Source of the DNA: Thiobacillus sp.
GTDB taxonomy: Bacteria; Pseudomonadota; Gammaproteobacteria; Burkholderiales; Thiobacillaceae
Assembly: GCF_018780105.1 (NCBI RefSeq)
Contig: NZ_JADMKC010000002.1
Coordinates: 62,001 to 126,000, forward strand
Direction of reading: 5' to 3'
Length of the DNA stretch: 64,000 nt
Notes under the pieces: model-generated
Seen by the model: only the letters and a program-made list of their open reading frames with translations
Told to the model about the DNA's origin: nothing
The model's database searches: none
Position numbers and translations under genes: made by a program
Shown here: positions 24,407 to 32,112 of the stretch, piece by piece
Numbering within the stretch: position 1 is the first letter of the stretch
Layout of the letters: every line of letters starts with the position of its first letter

Positions 24407-25849
24407 ATGCTTGCTGGCCCTTACTATCCCCGTTCGTTCACCATACTGGTCATCGTCGCCATGGGCGTGCTGATCGTGCCGTTGGCCAGCGGCCTGATCA
24501 ACGTGGTTCATGTGCTGCAGGGCGTGGTCGATACCCAGCGCCAGTTCACCCGCAACAGCCTTGCGATTACCCTCGAGGTGCGGCAGATCGTCGAATCGGT
24601 CAGCCAGCTGCAGCGCGCCGCCGGGCAATACCATCTGTTGCAGGATGCCGAATTCGGCGGCCCGCTGCGGATGCGTTTCGACGAGTTGCAAACGCAGTTG
24701 ACGCGCCTCGATGCACAACTTGTCGACGCGCCCACGCATACCACTCTGGCCGCGCTGCAAACGCGCAGCCGGGTGCTGTATCGCAAGCTGCGGCCCGGAA
24801 GCTTTCTCGACAGCGCGCAGTTCCATGCGCTCGCTCCCGAATTCGATGCGCTGCACACGGCCGCCCGCACCTTGCTCACCGAGGCCGACGCGTCGGTGCA
24901 GAGCGAATTGCGAACGCTGGAAGCGGCCATGCAAACCACCCGGCAGCGCCTGATCCTGCTGGCGCTGGCGCTGATTCCGTTGACGTTGCTGCTGGCGGCC
25001 GTGTTTTCCTGGCTTATCAACCGTCCGATCAAGCAGCTCAAGGCCTCGATCCAGCAGCTTGGCCGGGCCGACCTGAGCCCGCTGCAGGCGATCAGCGGGC
25101 CGCAGGACATCGTTGAACTGGGGCGCGAAATCGACTGGCTGCGGCAACGTCTGCACGCGCTGGAAGAGCAGAAGCTGCGCTTCTTGCGCCACGTCTCGCA
25201 TGAGCTGAAAACTCCGCTGGCGTCGTTACGCGAGGGGGTGGCCTTGCTGGACGACGAGCTGGCGGGCAGCCTCAACGCGCGTCAGCGCACCATCGTCACC
25301 ATCATGGACAGCAGCAGCCGCGACCTGCAGAAACGCATCGAGGACCTGATCCGTTACGGCAGCCTGGTGCGCGATGCCACCCTGCCCCCCACCCTGCCGC
25401 AGCAGGCGCTCGACGACGCGCTCGACAGTGTGCTGGCGCGTCACCGGCTCGCGCTCGATGCCCGCCGTATCCAGGTCGACACGCAACTGGCGGCGCCGAT
25501 GCTGCACGCCGAGCGGGGTCAGCTGGAAACCGTGCTCGACAACCTGCTGTCGAACGCCATCAAATTCAGCCCCGAAAATGGGCGCATCCTGATTCGCAGT
25601 GAACTTTCCACCGATGCCGCCATCCTTGATGTGTGCGACCAGAGCGGCGGCATTCCGCTCGCCGAGCGCAGCCGCATCTTCGAGCCCTTTTTCCAGGGCG
25701 CGCGCCAACCCGACAGCGCGGTCAAAGGCAGCGGGTTGGGGCTGTCGATCGTGCGCGAAACGCTGCTGGCCGCCGGCGGGACGATCGAGATCGTCGACAG
25801 CCCGCCCTGGACAACCTGCTTCCGCCTAACCTGGCCCTTGCCGCAATGA
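24407..25849 (+). CDS. glrK: Sensor histidine kinase GlrK (QseE)
   Basis: 480 residues from MLAGPYYPRSF (E. coli GlrK has 475). TM1 at ~10-33, a helical periplasmic sensor ~34-178, TM2 ~180-204, HAMP ~205-255. The HisKA phospho-His is at ~265 in RHVSHELKTPLASLREG, which closely resembles the GlrK H-box, and the ATPase domain contains NLLSNAIKFSP and GSGLGLSIV. It phosphorylates the sigma-54 activator GlrR; in enterobacteria this pair responds to the envelope state and controls glmY and rpoE. The stop overlaps the ATG of the lipoprotein gene (ATGA), and gene order kinase-qseG-glrR is as in E. coli. Confidence 0.9.
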   Translation: MLAGPYYPRSFTILVIVAMGVLIVPLASGLINVVHVLQGVVDTQRQFTRNSLAITLEVRQIVESVSQLQRAAGQYHLLQDAEFGGPLRMRFDELQTQLTRLDAQLVDAPTHTTLAALQTRSRVLYRKLRPGSFLDSAQFHALAPEFDALHTAARTLLTEADASVQSELRTLEAAMQTTRQRLILLALALIPLTLLLAAVFSWLINRPIKQLKASIQQLGRADLSPLQAISGPQDIVELGREIDWLRQRLHALEEQKLRFLRHVSHELKTPLASLREGVALLDDELAGSLNARQRTIVTIMDSSSRDLQKRIEDLIRYGSLVRDATLPPTLPQQALDDALDSVLARHRLALDARRIQVDTQLAAPMLHAERGQLETVLDNLLSNAIKFSPENGRILIRSELSTDAAILDVCDQSGGIPLAERSRIFEPFFQGARQPDSAVKGSGLGLSIVRETLLAAGGTIEIVDSPPWTTCFRLTWPLPQ

Positions 25850-26328
25850 CGTTTAAATCTGTTCTGCTTGCCGGTCTTCTGCTGGGTCTGGGTGCGTGTT
25901 CCGCCCTGCCTCCGCCCCAACCTGAGCGTCAGGCGCCCCGCATCGCCCCGTCCGAGCCCGGCGCTTCGGTGCTGTTGAGCGAACTGGTACGCGTGGCGGC
26001 CCTGTCTCCGGAGCAACGGCGGCGCGAACTGGCCAGTCTGGATGGCGGGCGCCGCCTCGACGACGTCAGGCGGTTTCAGCTGGCTGCGCTGGCGGAACGC
26101 GAAGACAGTACGGACGCCTATGAGCGCGGCATCAAGGCGCTGGCCGCGATGGAAGAAGGCGATCCCCGCACGCAGGCGCTGGTCGAGTTGTTGAAAAGGT
26201 CGCTCAAGGCACGTATCGAGATCAAGCAACAAACCCTGCGTGCGGAGGAGTTGCAGGACAAGCTCGATCAGATCAAGGCGCTGGAAAAGTCCCTGCAACA
26301 GCGCAGCACGCCAGGCAACGCGCCATGA
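25846..26328 (+). CDS. qseG: QseG-like lipoprotein of the GlrKR system
   Basis: 160 residues. The lipoprotein signal has lipobox LGAC at ~15-18 (MTFKSVLLAGLLLGLGAC), followed by a Pro-rich linker and an alpha-helical domain ending in a likely coiled coil (EIKQQTLRAEELQDKLDQIK). Position, size and character match QseG, the lipoprotein that interacts with GlrK in enterobacteria. Sequence alone would not identify it securely; the assignment rests on lying between glrK and glrR with 4-bp stop/start overlaps at both ends. Probably outer-membrane anchored. Confidence 0.75.
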   Translation: MTFKSVLLAGLLLGLGACSALPPPQPERQAPRIAPSEPGASVLLSELVRVAALSPEQRRRELASLDGGRRLDDVRRFQLAALAEREDSTDAYERGIKALAAMEEGDPRTQALVELLKRSLKARIEIKQQTLRAEELQDKLDQIKALEKSLQQRSTPGNAP

Positions 26329-27677
26329 AAAAACCTGCCATTCTGGTCGTCGACGACGACGCCTCGCTGCGCGAACTGATCACCTTGCGGCTGGAAGCCA
26401 ACGGGTTTCGGGTCGAGGCGGTGGGCAGCGGCGAAGCGGCGCTGGCGCAGCTGTCGGTGACGCGACCGGACGCCGTGCTGACCGACATGCAGATGGCAGG
26501 GATGGATGGCATGGCGCTGTTTCGCGCCATCCATGCGCGCGACCCGTCGCTGCCGGTGATCGTGCTGACCGCGCACGGCAGCATTCCGGACGCCGTGGCC
26601 GCCACCCAGCAAGGCCTGTTCGGCTATCTGACCAAACCCTACGACGCCCCCACGCTGGTCAGTTTGCTGAAACGCGCCACCTTGCTGGCGGGCAGCAGCT
26701 CCGACACGGGCGACGACAGCTGGCGCAGCGAAATCCTCACCGCCAGTCCGGCAATGGACACGCTGCTGGCCGAAGCCCGGCTGGCCGCGCAAAGCGAAGC
26801 CGCGCTGCTGATCCAGGGCGAGTCGGGCACCGGCAAGGAGTTGCTGGCGCGCGCGATTCACCATGCCAGTCCGCGCCGCGCCAAGCCCTTCGTCGCCATC
26901 AATTGCGGCGCGATTCCAGCCGAGCTGCTCGAGTCGGAACTGTTCGGCCACATGAAAGGTTCGTTCACCGGTGCGGGGCGCGATCATCCCGGCCTGTTCC
27001 TCAGCGCGCACGGCGGCACGGTTTTTCTGGACGAGATCGGCGACATGCCGTTGCCGCTGCAGGTCAAACTCCTGCGCGTGCTGCAGGAGGGCGAGGTGAG
27101 GCCGGTGGGCGCGACCGAAACGCGGGCGGTGGACGTGCGCATCCTGTCAGCCACCCATCGCAATCTGGAAGAAGCGATCGCCAGCGGCGAGTTTCGCGAA
27201 GACCTGTATTACCGCCTCAATGTGGTCAACCTGACGTTGCCGCCGCTGCGCGAACGGCGCGAGGACATTCCGCTGCTGGCGCGGCATTTCCTCACCCAGC
27301 TGACGGAAAAATACCGTCGCCGCATCCACGGCTTTGCGCCCGAGGCGCTGGAAATGCTGGTGGCGGCCGACTGGCCGGGCAATATCCGTCAGCTGCACAA
27401 TGTGCTGGAGCAATGCTGCGCGCTGTGCACTACGTCGACCATTCCGGCCAGTCTGGTGGCGCGCGCCCTGCGCGACAAGCCGGCCGACATTCAGCCGCTG
27501 GCGGAAGCGCGGGCGGCGTTCGAGCGCGATTACCTGATCACGCTGCTGAAGCTGACGCGCGGCCAGGTCAGCGAAGTGGCGCGGCTGGCGGGACGCAACC
27601 GCACCGAGGTGTACCGGCTGCTGGAGCGCCACGGCCTCACCCCCGCCCTGTTCAAGGGCCGCGACGAAACCGGCTGA
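26325..27677 (+). CDS. glrR: Sigma-54-dependent response regulator GlrR (QseF)
   Basis: 450 residues (E. coli GlrR 444). The receiver ~5-120 has phospho-Asp in DAVLTDMQMAGMDG and the GlrR-like run VLTAHGSIPDAVAATQQG. The AAA+ sigma-54 activation domain ~145-375 has Walker A GESGTGKE, GSFTGA in place of the canonical GAFTGA loop, and FLDEIGDMPLPLQVKLLRVLQ. A C-terminal Fis-type helix-turn-helix (QVSEVARLAGRNRTEVYRLLERHGL) completes it. In E. coli it binds TGTC-N10-GACA boxes; boxes of that form lie upstream of the next gene and of the bactofilin gene here, next to sigma-54 promoters. The ATG overlaps the qseG stop. Confidence 0.92.
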   Translation: MKKPAILVVDDDASLRELITLRLEANGFRVEAVGSGEAALAQLSVTRPDAVLTDMQMAGMDGMALFRAIHARDPSLPVIVLTAHGSIPDAVAATQQGLFGYLTKPYDAPTLVSLLKRATLLAGSSSDTGDDSWRSEILTASPAMDTLLAEARLAAQSEAALLIQGESGTGKELLARAIHHASPRRAKPFVAINCGAIPAELLESELFGHMKGSFTGAGRDHPGLFLSAHGGTVFLDEIGDMPLPLQVKLLRVLQEGEVRPVGATETRAVDVRILSATHRNLEEAIASGEFREDLYYRLNVVNLTLPPLRERREDIPLLARHFLTQLTEKYRRRIHGFAPEALEMLVAADWPGNIRQLHNVLEQCCALCTTSTIPASLVARALRDKPADIQPLAEARAAFERDYLITLLKLTRGQVSEVARLAGRNRTEVYRLLERHGLTPALFKGRDETG

Positions 27678-27755
27678 TTCCGGGCGCTGCCAGGCGATCA
27701 TCCAACAAGTAGCTTGGCCCCTGGTTTTGCGTGTGTTCGGCGCGTCTGGACGATT

Positions 27756-27773
27756 TGTCGTCAAGCCCAGACA
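27756..27773 (+). promoter_or_regulatory. GlrR-type box 1 upstream of EF-hand gene
   Basis: TGTC-N10-GACA, an exact match to the half-sites of the E. coli GlrR recognition sequence, just downstream of glrR. It lies 62 bp upstream of box 2 (about six helical turns), on the same side of the sigma-54 promoter. Confidence 0.55.
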
Positions 27774-27817
27774 AAAATCCCGCCCAAAAACAAGGGCATA
27801 CAAATCCCGCCTGAATC

Positions 27818-27835
27818 CGTCGCTGTCAGGCGACA
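27818..27835 (+). promoter_or_regulatory. GlrR-type box 2 upstream of EF-hand gene
   Basis: CGTC-N10-GACA, extended inward as CGTCGC-N6-GCGACA. One base off the TGTC half-site, but it shares the GC extension with the two boxes upstream of the bactofilin gene. It ends 85 bp before the -24 element, a typical enhancer distance. Confidence 0.55.
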
Positions 27836-27920
27836 AATACCCGCCCTAAACGGCAGCACGCGCTTGCCGGTCAGGCCTCGAGATCGGGCATCCACTTGAT
27901 TTAATGGATAAAAATAGAGC

Positions 27921-27936
27921 TGGCATGATCGTCGCT
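27921..27936 (+). promoter_or_regulatory. Sigma-54 (-24/-12) promoter of the EF-hand gene
   Basis: TGGCATGATCGTCGCT fits the consensus TGGCACG-N4-TTGCW with the invariant GG and GC dinucleotides spaced by 10 bp. Predicted start of transcription is near 27947, leaving a leader of ~47 nt before the ATG at 27994. The 316-bp stretch 27678-27993 holds no gene; besides this promoter and the two boxes it carries three CAAAT/CCCGCC-like repeats (27772, 27801, 27834). Confidence 0.65.
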
Positions 27937-27993
27937 CTATCCCTGTCGAGTGCATCTGCATTCACATCCATTTAACGACAGGAGTAAATCAAG

Positions 27994-28275
27994 ATGACTA
28001 CCTTTGACATTCGTATCCGCAATGCAGCCATTGTCACCCTGGTGTGTGCTTTCGCCGCCGCCCAGGCCTGGGCCGCTTCAACCAAGCCGGATTTCAAGGC
28101 CTACGACAAGAACAGCGACGGCATGATCAGCCTGGAGGAATTTGTTGAACTGGGCGGCAAAGGCCAGGACTTCATGACCGGCGACGTCAACGGCGACAAC
28201 CGCCTCAGCAGCGAAGAGTGGACCAAGATCGCTGCCAACACGGTACCTGGCAAGTCGCCCAGCAAGACACAGTAA
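27994..28275 (+). CDS. Secreted EF-hand calcium-binding protein
   Basis: 93 residues with a signal peptide (~1-28, cleavage after WAA). The mature part contains two canonical 12-residue EF-hand loops, DKNSDGMISLEE and DVNGDNRLSSEE, with Asp/Asn/Asp at positions 1, 3 and 5 and Glu at 12. It is predicted to bind two calcium ions in the periplasm. The RBS is AGGAG, 9-13 bp before the ATG. It is the first gene after the sigma-54 promoter at 27921 and is probably a GlrR target (inference). No enzymatic domain is present; role unknown. Confidence 0.88.
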   Translation: MTTFDIRIRNAAIVTLVCAFAAAQAWAASTKPDFKAYDKNSDGMISLEEFVELGGKGQDFMTGDVNGDNRLSSEEWTKIAANTVPGKSPSKTQ

Positions 28276-28359
28276 GCCAATACGCTGATCTTCAGACCCG
28301 ACACTGGCCGGACGCGCCCACACCGCGGGCGGCCAGCTCGAATCAATACAGGAGCACCT

Positions 28360-28701
28360 ATGCGCAAGACCACGCAATACCTCAATGACGAACACATGCA
28401 GTTGTACGAATGGTGCGGCGCCGGCGCCGGGACGATCTGCGACATCCCGGCACCATCGAAACGATCCACCTCCCGGCGTACGGCCTGCGGCGTGCTGGCC
28501 CTGATGGGCAGCTTGCTGATCTTGAGCGGTTGCACTACCCAGAGCCCGGCTGAACAGGCGCAGGGGCAGGCTGTCGAGGAAATGAAAATGAAAGCGGGGG
28601 CGCTGTATGAAGAAGACGCATCTAAACCGGCATCCGTACAATCGCCGGAAGCAGCTGGGTACGCGGTGGGTGAGGCGCCCGCAGAGCAGCCTGCCCGATA
28701 G
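28360..28701 (+). CDS. Hypothetical protein with internal lipobox-like membrane segment
   Basis: 113 residues, not recognised as any family. A hydrophilic N-terminal ~44 residues (with a WCGAGAGTIC segment) precedes one hydrophobic stretch ending LLILSGCTTQ, which looks like a lipobox at ~residues 55-58. The C-terminal half is Ala/Glu/Pro-rich and probably disordered. The RBS CAGGAG lies before the ATG. The long N-terminal extension before the hydrophobic segment is unusual for a lipoprotein; it could instead be a single-pass membrane protein. It is 84 bp after the EF-hand gene and may share its sigma-54 transcript. Confidence 0.6.
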   Translation: MRKTTQYLNDEHMQLYEWCGAGAGTICDIPAPSKRSTSRRTACGVLALMGSLLILSGCTTQSPAEQAQGQAVEEMKMKAGALYEEDASKPASVQSPEAAGYAVGEAPAEQPAR

Positions 28702-28825
28702 CACAGGCATGTGCCTGCTCGATGTGCGTGCGGTCAGGCGATACCGTATCCAGCGGCGGATCAAGAAATCGGCGGCGCGCCGTCATCGGCCGGTTTGATC
28801 TGCGGCGCCCGTTGATGAGGCGCAA

Positions 28826-28857
28826 GCAAAAAAGAGTCTCTCGAGACTCTTTTTTGC
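28826..28857. terminator. Bidirectional terminator
   Basis: A 15-bp perfect inverted repeat, GCAAAAAAGAGTCTC / GAGACTCTTTTTTGC, with a 2-nt loop lies between two convergent genes. The stem carries A- and T-tracts on both sides, so it works for either strand. Confidence 0.9.
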
Positions 28858-28906
28858 ACTGCGTTTTGCCTGCGCGGGTGGGGGTTGCAGGCGAAAAGCC
28901 GTTTGC

Positions 28907-29584
28907 TCAGCGGTAGCCGGGTTCGTTCGAGTTGTAGATGATCCAGGTCAGATACTGGCCGCTGCTGAATCCCGCCTGATTGGAAAAGATCAACCGTCCC
29001 TGTCCCTTGTAGGTCGCTTCCCAGCGCGTGGTGTCGCTGCCGAAATAGAAGGGAATGAAGGCTTTGCCGGTGACGTAGGCGCCCTGATCGGTAGGCTGGC
29101 CGACCAGATCGAATACCTGTTGCATCGGCATGCCGATTTTCAGTTTGGTGAAGCGGCTGCCCTTGACCGGGACGCCGGTGATTTCGCCCTGCCAGTCGTT
29201 GATGCCCTTGACCTGGGTGCCTTGTCCCGCTTCGACCTTGCTGGAGTCCGTCACCGGCGTGTTTTTCGACAGGTCGTAACCGCCGGCTGCCACCGCAACC
29301 GTAGCCGGTTTGGCCGCCGTGGGGGCGGGTTTGACGCAAGCCGGATCCTGCGTCGGCTTGGCCTTGGTTTTGGAATTCTTCTTGCTGCTTTTGGCCGGCG
29401 CCGTGTCCTTGCAAACCGGCGTCTGGGCAGCAGCCGGCTGCGGAGCCGCCTCGGCCGGAGCCGCCGAAGTCGCCGTGGGCGCGGCTTCGGTCGGCCGGGT
29501 TTCGGTGCTGAGGCAGCCGGACAGGCTCAGGCCTGCAGCCAGCAGGATAAACAGGAGGGAGGCTTGTGAATGTGCGTGTGTCAT
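28907..29584 (-). CDS. Lipoprotein with BamE/SmpA-like C-terminal domain
   Basis: 225 residues. A lipoprotein signal peptide with lipobox LSGC (~21-24) is followed by a long Ala/Pro/Lys-rich linker (~28-100) that probably spans the periplasm. The C-terminal domain (~110-225) contains KLKIGMPMQQVFDLVGQPTDQG, the start of a SmpA/OmlA/BamE-like fold, then a beta-rich part with WEATYKGQGRLIF. It is probably an outer-membrane lipoprotein; its partner is unknown. It is followed by the bidirectional terminator and is read from its own promoter, in the same direction as the upstream DUF805 gene. Confidence 0.75.
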   Translation of the reverse strand: MTHAHSQASLLFILLAAGLSLSGCLSTETRPTEAAPTATSAAPAEAAPQPAAAQTPVCKDTAPAKSSKKNSKTKAKPTQDPACVKPAPTAAKPATVAVAAGGYDLSKNTPVTDSSKVEAGQGTQVKGINDWQGEITGVPVKGSRFTKLKIGMPMQQVFDLVGQPTDQGAYVTGKAFIPFYFGSDTTRWEATYKGQGRLIFSNQAGFSSGQYLTWIIYNSNEPGYR

Positions 29585-29638
29585 GGTCGATCCGGAAGTC
29601 AGTTGAACAAGATTGGTCTGTAAGCCTGCGGGCAGTCG

Positions 29639-30010
29639 CTAAGCCGCTACCCCTTTGGGGTTCGCACCGTGCTGATTGTCGCCGGGTGTGCCGTCGAGCA
29701 GCATGAATACCAGCAGCACGATCGCGCCGAGCAGGGGCACCAGACCGATCAGCAGCCACCAGCCGCTGCGGTCGGTGTCGTGCAGGCGGCGCACCGTCAC
29801 CGCCAGGCTGGGAACCAAAACCGCCAGCGAGTAGAGGCCGCTCAGCAAGCCGATGCCGAGTTCGGCATCCAGCAAGCCCGTCATGAAATCGATAGCCGTG
29901 AGCACCACGCTGGCGATCAGGTTGAACAGGATGAAAAACCAGTACTCCTTGCGGCGGGCGCGGCCCTTGAATACCGCGTATTGCTTGAGAACATTGAGAT
30001 ACCAGTTCAT
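29639..30010 (-). CDS. DUF805 inner-membrane protein
   Basis: 123 residues starting MNWYLNVLKQYAVFKGRARRKEYW, the signature start of DUF805 (YhaH/YhaI family), followed by four hydrophobic segments and the conserved VRRLHDTDRSGWWLL. The family is common in proteobacteria with no defined function. 54 bp separate it from the downstream lipoprotein gene, so the two may be cotranscribed. Confidence 0.92.
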   Translation of the reverse strand: MNWYLNVLKQYAVFKGRARRKEYWFFILFNLIASVVLTAIDFMTGLLDAELGIGLLSGLYSLAVLVPSLAVTVRRLHDTDRSGWWLLIGLVPLLGAIVLLVFMLLDGTPGDNQHGANPKGVAA

Positions 30011-30121
30011 GTTTTTCCCTGTTGGCTGAAGTGTGTGGCATGGCTGAAGTTGTCAGGCCATCGGTTTTGCGTCGTGTGAAATGCGTGCAGCGCAACGATA
30101 CACCGGCGCGTCCTGCGTGCG

Positions 30122-30958
30122 TCAGGCCTGATGGGTGAAATCTGTCGTTGCAGCGTTTGCGTTCAGCCGGTTTCGTATCCGCCCGATCAGCTCCGAAGCC
30201 GTCAGTCCTTCCGGGCCCAGACCGTCCGCGACTGCATCGTCCGCTGCCTGGCCGTGCAGCCATACCGCCAGCCGCAAGGCGTCTGCGGGCGGCAGGCGCG
30301 CCAGAAACGCGGCCAGCATGCCGGTCAGCACATCGCCCATGCTCGGCGCGCTCAGGGCCGGATTGCCGCTTGCATTGATCGAGACGGTGCCATCGGGCTG
30401 CGCCAGCACCGAGCCCGCGCCCTTCAGCACCACCCAGGCATGGAATGTCGCCGTCAGTTGCCGCGCCGCCTGTTCGCGGTTGGCCTGAATCGCGTCGGTG
30501 CGGGTGTGGAGCAAACGCGCAGCCTCGCCTGGGTGCGGCGTCAGTAGCGTCGGCGCGGTCCGCCTGGCACACGCTTCGGCCAGATCCCCGTGTTGCGCCA
30601 GACCGTTCAAGCCATCCGCATCGATCACCAGCAGCCCCGGGTGGCGCAAGGCGACCTGCAGCAGATCGACGGCCGCGCGCGTCTGTCCCAGCCCCGGCCC
30701 GATCGCCAGTACCGTCAGGCCGGGATCGTTTACCAGTGTTTCGGGCGGTGCAAACATCAGTTCGGGCGCGCAGAAATCGACGTGGACAGCCGCATCCAGC
30801 ACGCCCAGCGTCACCCGCCCCGCGCCGCATTGCAGCGCCGCCCGCCCCGCCAGCAGCGCTGCGCCCACCATGCCCGGCGCCCCGCCGACGATACCGACGT
30901 GGCCCAATTGCCCCTTGTGGCTGTCGTGCGGGCGGGGCGGCAGCAGCGGCGGGGTCAT
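30122..30958 (-). CDS. nnrD: ADP-dependent NAD(P)H-hydrate dehydratase, stand-alone
   Basis: 278 residues, a ribokinase-like carbohydrate-kinase domain: HKGQLGHVGIVGGAPGMVGAALLAGRAAL at the N-terminus, LAIGPGLGQT, LVIDADGLN, LTPHPGEAARLL and the catalytic NPALSAPSMGDVLTGMLAA. It repairs (S)-NADHX/NADPHX using ADP. In E. coli the activity is the C-terminal half of the bifunctional Nnr (YjeF) protein; here the epimerase half is absent and not adjacent. The start is taken at MTPPLLPP. Its ATG overlaps the stop of a short upstream reading frame (ATGA). Confidence 0.93.
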   Translation of the reverse strand: MTPPLLPPRPHDSHKGQLGHVGIVGGAPGMVGAALLAGRAALQCGAGRVTLGVLDAAVHVDFCAPELMFAPPETLVNDPGLTVLAIGPGLGQTRAAVDLLQVALRHPGLLVIDADGLNGLAQHGDLAEACARRTAPTLLTPHPGEAARLLHTRTDAIQANREQAARQLTATFHAWVVLKGAGSVLAQPDGTVSINASGNPALSAPSMGDVLTGMLAAFLARLPPADALRLAVWLHGQAADDAVADGLGPEGLTASELIGRIRNRLNANAATTDFTHQA

Positions 30959-31080
30959 GGCCGTGAGTCCACTGCGCCGACGCGGTCGAGCGCGATCATC
31001 CACGTCGGGTAATCGATCACCCTTTCGTGCTCGCGGACCGTAAGCACGCTGCGCAGCATCATGTTCAAGTATCGGGTCAC
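30955..31080 (-). CDS. Possible small ORF coupled to nnrD
   Basis: A 41-codon frame from a GTG, product VTRYLNMMLRSVLTVREH and onward to DRVGAVDSRP. The TGA overlaps the nnrD ATG, the same coupling used by real genes in this window. The frame is open 14 codons further upstream without a usable start (GWRLWARLEGRH). Not recognised; it could be a short leader, a real small protein or the remnant of a longer gene. Weak evidence: only the overlap and protein-like composition. Confidence 0.3.
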   Translation of the reverse strand: MTRYLNMMLRSVLTVREHERVIDYPTWMIALDRVGAVDSRP

Positions 31081-31181
31081 GTGGCGTCCCTCCAGTCGGG
31101 CCCAAAGGCGCCAGCCCGCACGGTATTTGTGTCAACTGTCGGCGCTGCCCTAAATTATGGGCTGTTTATGCACGATATACA

Positions 31182-31210
31182 GCGTACATGTGCGTTCAAG
31201 CCATGTACGC
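31182..31210. repeat. Inverted repeat upstream of the PilZ gene
   Basis: GCGTACATG / CATGTACGC, perfect 9-bp arms with an 11-nt spacer, 88 bp before the PilZ-protein ATG. It may be an operator or a leader hairpin. The rest of the ~340 bp between nnrD and the PilZ gene holds only the weak small ORF. Confidence 0.5.
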
Positions 31211-31297
31211 GCGCCAAGGCGCGAGTCGGGGCCCGGCCTGCAAATTGCGCAGGGGGCCGTGTTGAGACAAGCATGACAAATTCCGAGCAGGCAAACG

Positions 31298-32032
31298 ATG
31301 TCCACAGTACTTGATGAGGCCTCTCTCAAAACGGGCAAGCCAGAACCCTCCCCGCGTGACGCCGGTCCGCTGACGCTCGACCAGATCAAGCTGAATATCG
31401 GCGACGCCATCCAGTTGCAGTTCCAGTCCGATGTCGAGCCGTCGCGCTGCTTCGTCACCCTGATCGGTTATCTGGAAGGCCAGAGCGTCGTTGTCACCAC
31501 GCCCATCCTCAATGGCAGCATGATGCTGGTGCGCGAAGGGCAGGATTTCGTGGTTCGCCTGTTCAGCGGAAAAAGCGCCTACGCCTTCGCTGCCAGTGCA
31601 AAGCGCGTGACCAACACGCCTTACCCTCACCTGCATCTGACTTACCCCAAGGAAGTGCGCGGCATGGTCGTGCGCGGCAGCTCGCGCGGGCGTACCCACA
31701 TCATCTGCCACGCCACGGTCGAAGGCGGGCGCGGTCATGCATGCATCGCGCGCGACATCAGCATCGGCGGCGCACTGATCGCCGCCAGCGAGAAAATCGG
31801 CGAGGTCGGCAAGCTGCTCACGCTCAAGCTGCGCGTCAAGGTCGGCGAGGCCGAGCACGTGCTGGCCTTGAACTGCATGATTCGTTCAGTGAATGCCTCG
31901 CGTCCCACGGTGGACGAAAAGCCCACCGTCCTGCACGGACTGTCGTTCGAAGACGTGACCGGCCAGGACACCCTGGTCATCTCGGCCCTGCTTTACCAGA
32001 ATATGATCAGTGCGCAGGAAGTGGATGGCTAG
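31298..32032 (+). CDS. PilZ-domain cyclic-di-GMP-binding protein (YcgR-like)
   Basis: 244 residues. An N-terminal YcgR/PilZN-like beta domain (~25-125; IKLNIGDAIQLQF...SAYAFAASAKRV) is followed by a PilZ domain (~130-240). The two cyclic-di-GMP motifs are present: RxxxR (RGSSR, in VVRGSSRGRTHI) and D-x-S-x-x-G (ARDISIGGALI). This layout is that of flagellar-brake proteins, which slow motility when cyclic-di-GMP is high; no flagellar genes are nearby, so the effector target here is not known. Confidence 0.9.
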   Translation: MSTVLDEASLKTGKPEPSPRDAGPLTLDQIKLNIGDAIQLQFQSDVEPSRCFVTLIGYLEGQSVVVTTPILNGSMMLVREGQDFVVRLFSGKSAYAFAASAKRVTNTPYPHLHLTYPKEVRGMVVRGSSRGRTHIICHATVEGGRGHACIARDISIGGALIAASEKIGEVGKLLTLKLRVKVGEAEHVLALNCMIRSVNASRPTVDEKPTVLHGLSFEDVTGQDTLVISALLYQNMISAQEVDG

Positions 32033-32060
32033 CAGGTAACGCCATTCAAGCGGTGAGCCA

Positions 32061-32097
32061 GCAAAAAGGCCGGGAGTGTTGCTCCCGGCCTTTTTGC
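32061..32097. terminator. Bidirectional terminator between PilZ and FadL-like genes
   Basis: A 16-bp perfect stem (GCAAAAAGGCCGGGAG / CTCCCGGCCTTTTTGC) with a 5-nt loop lies between two convergent genes. A/T tracts on both sides allow it to act on both strands. Confidence 0.93.
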
Positions 32098-32112
32098 GAT
32101 CACGCCATCAGA

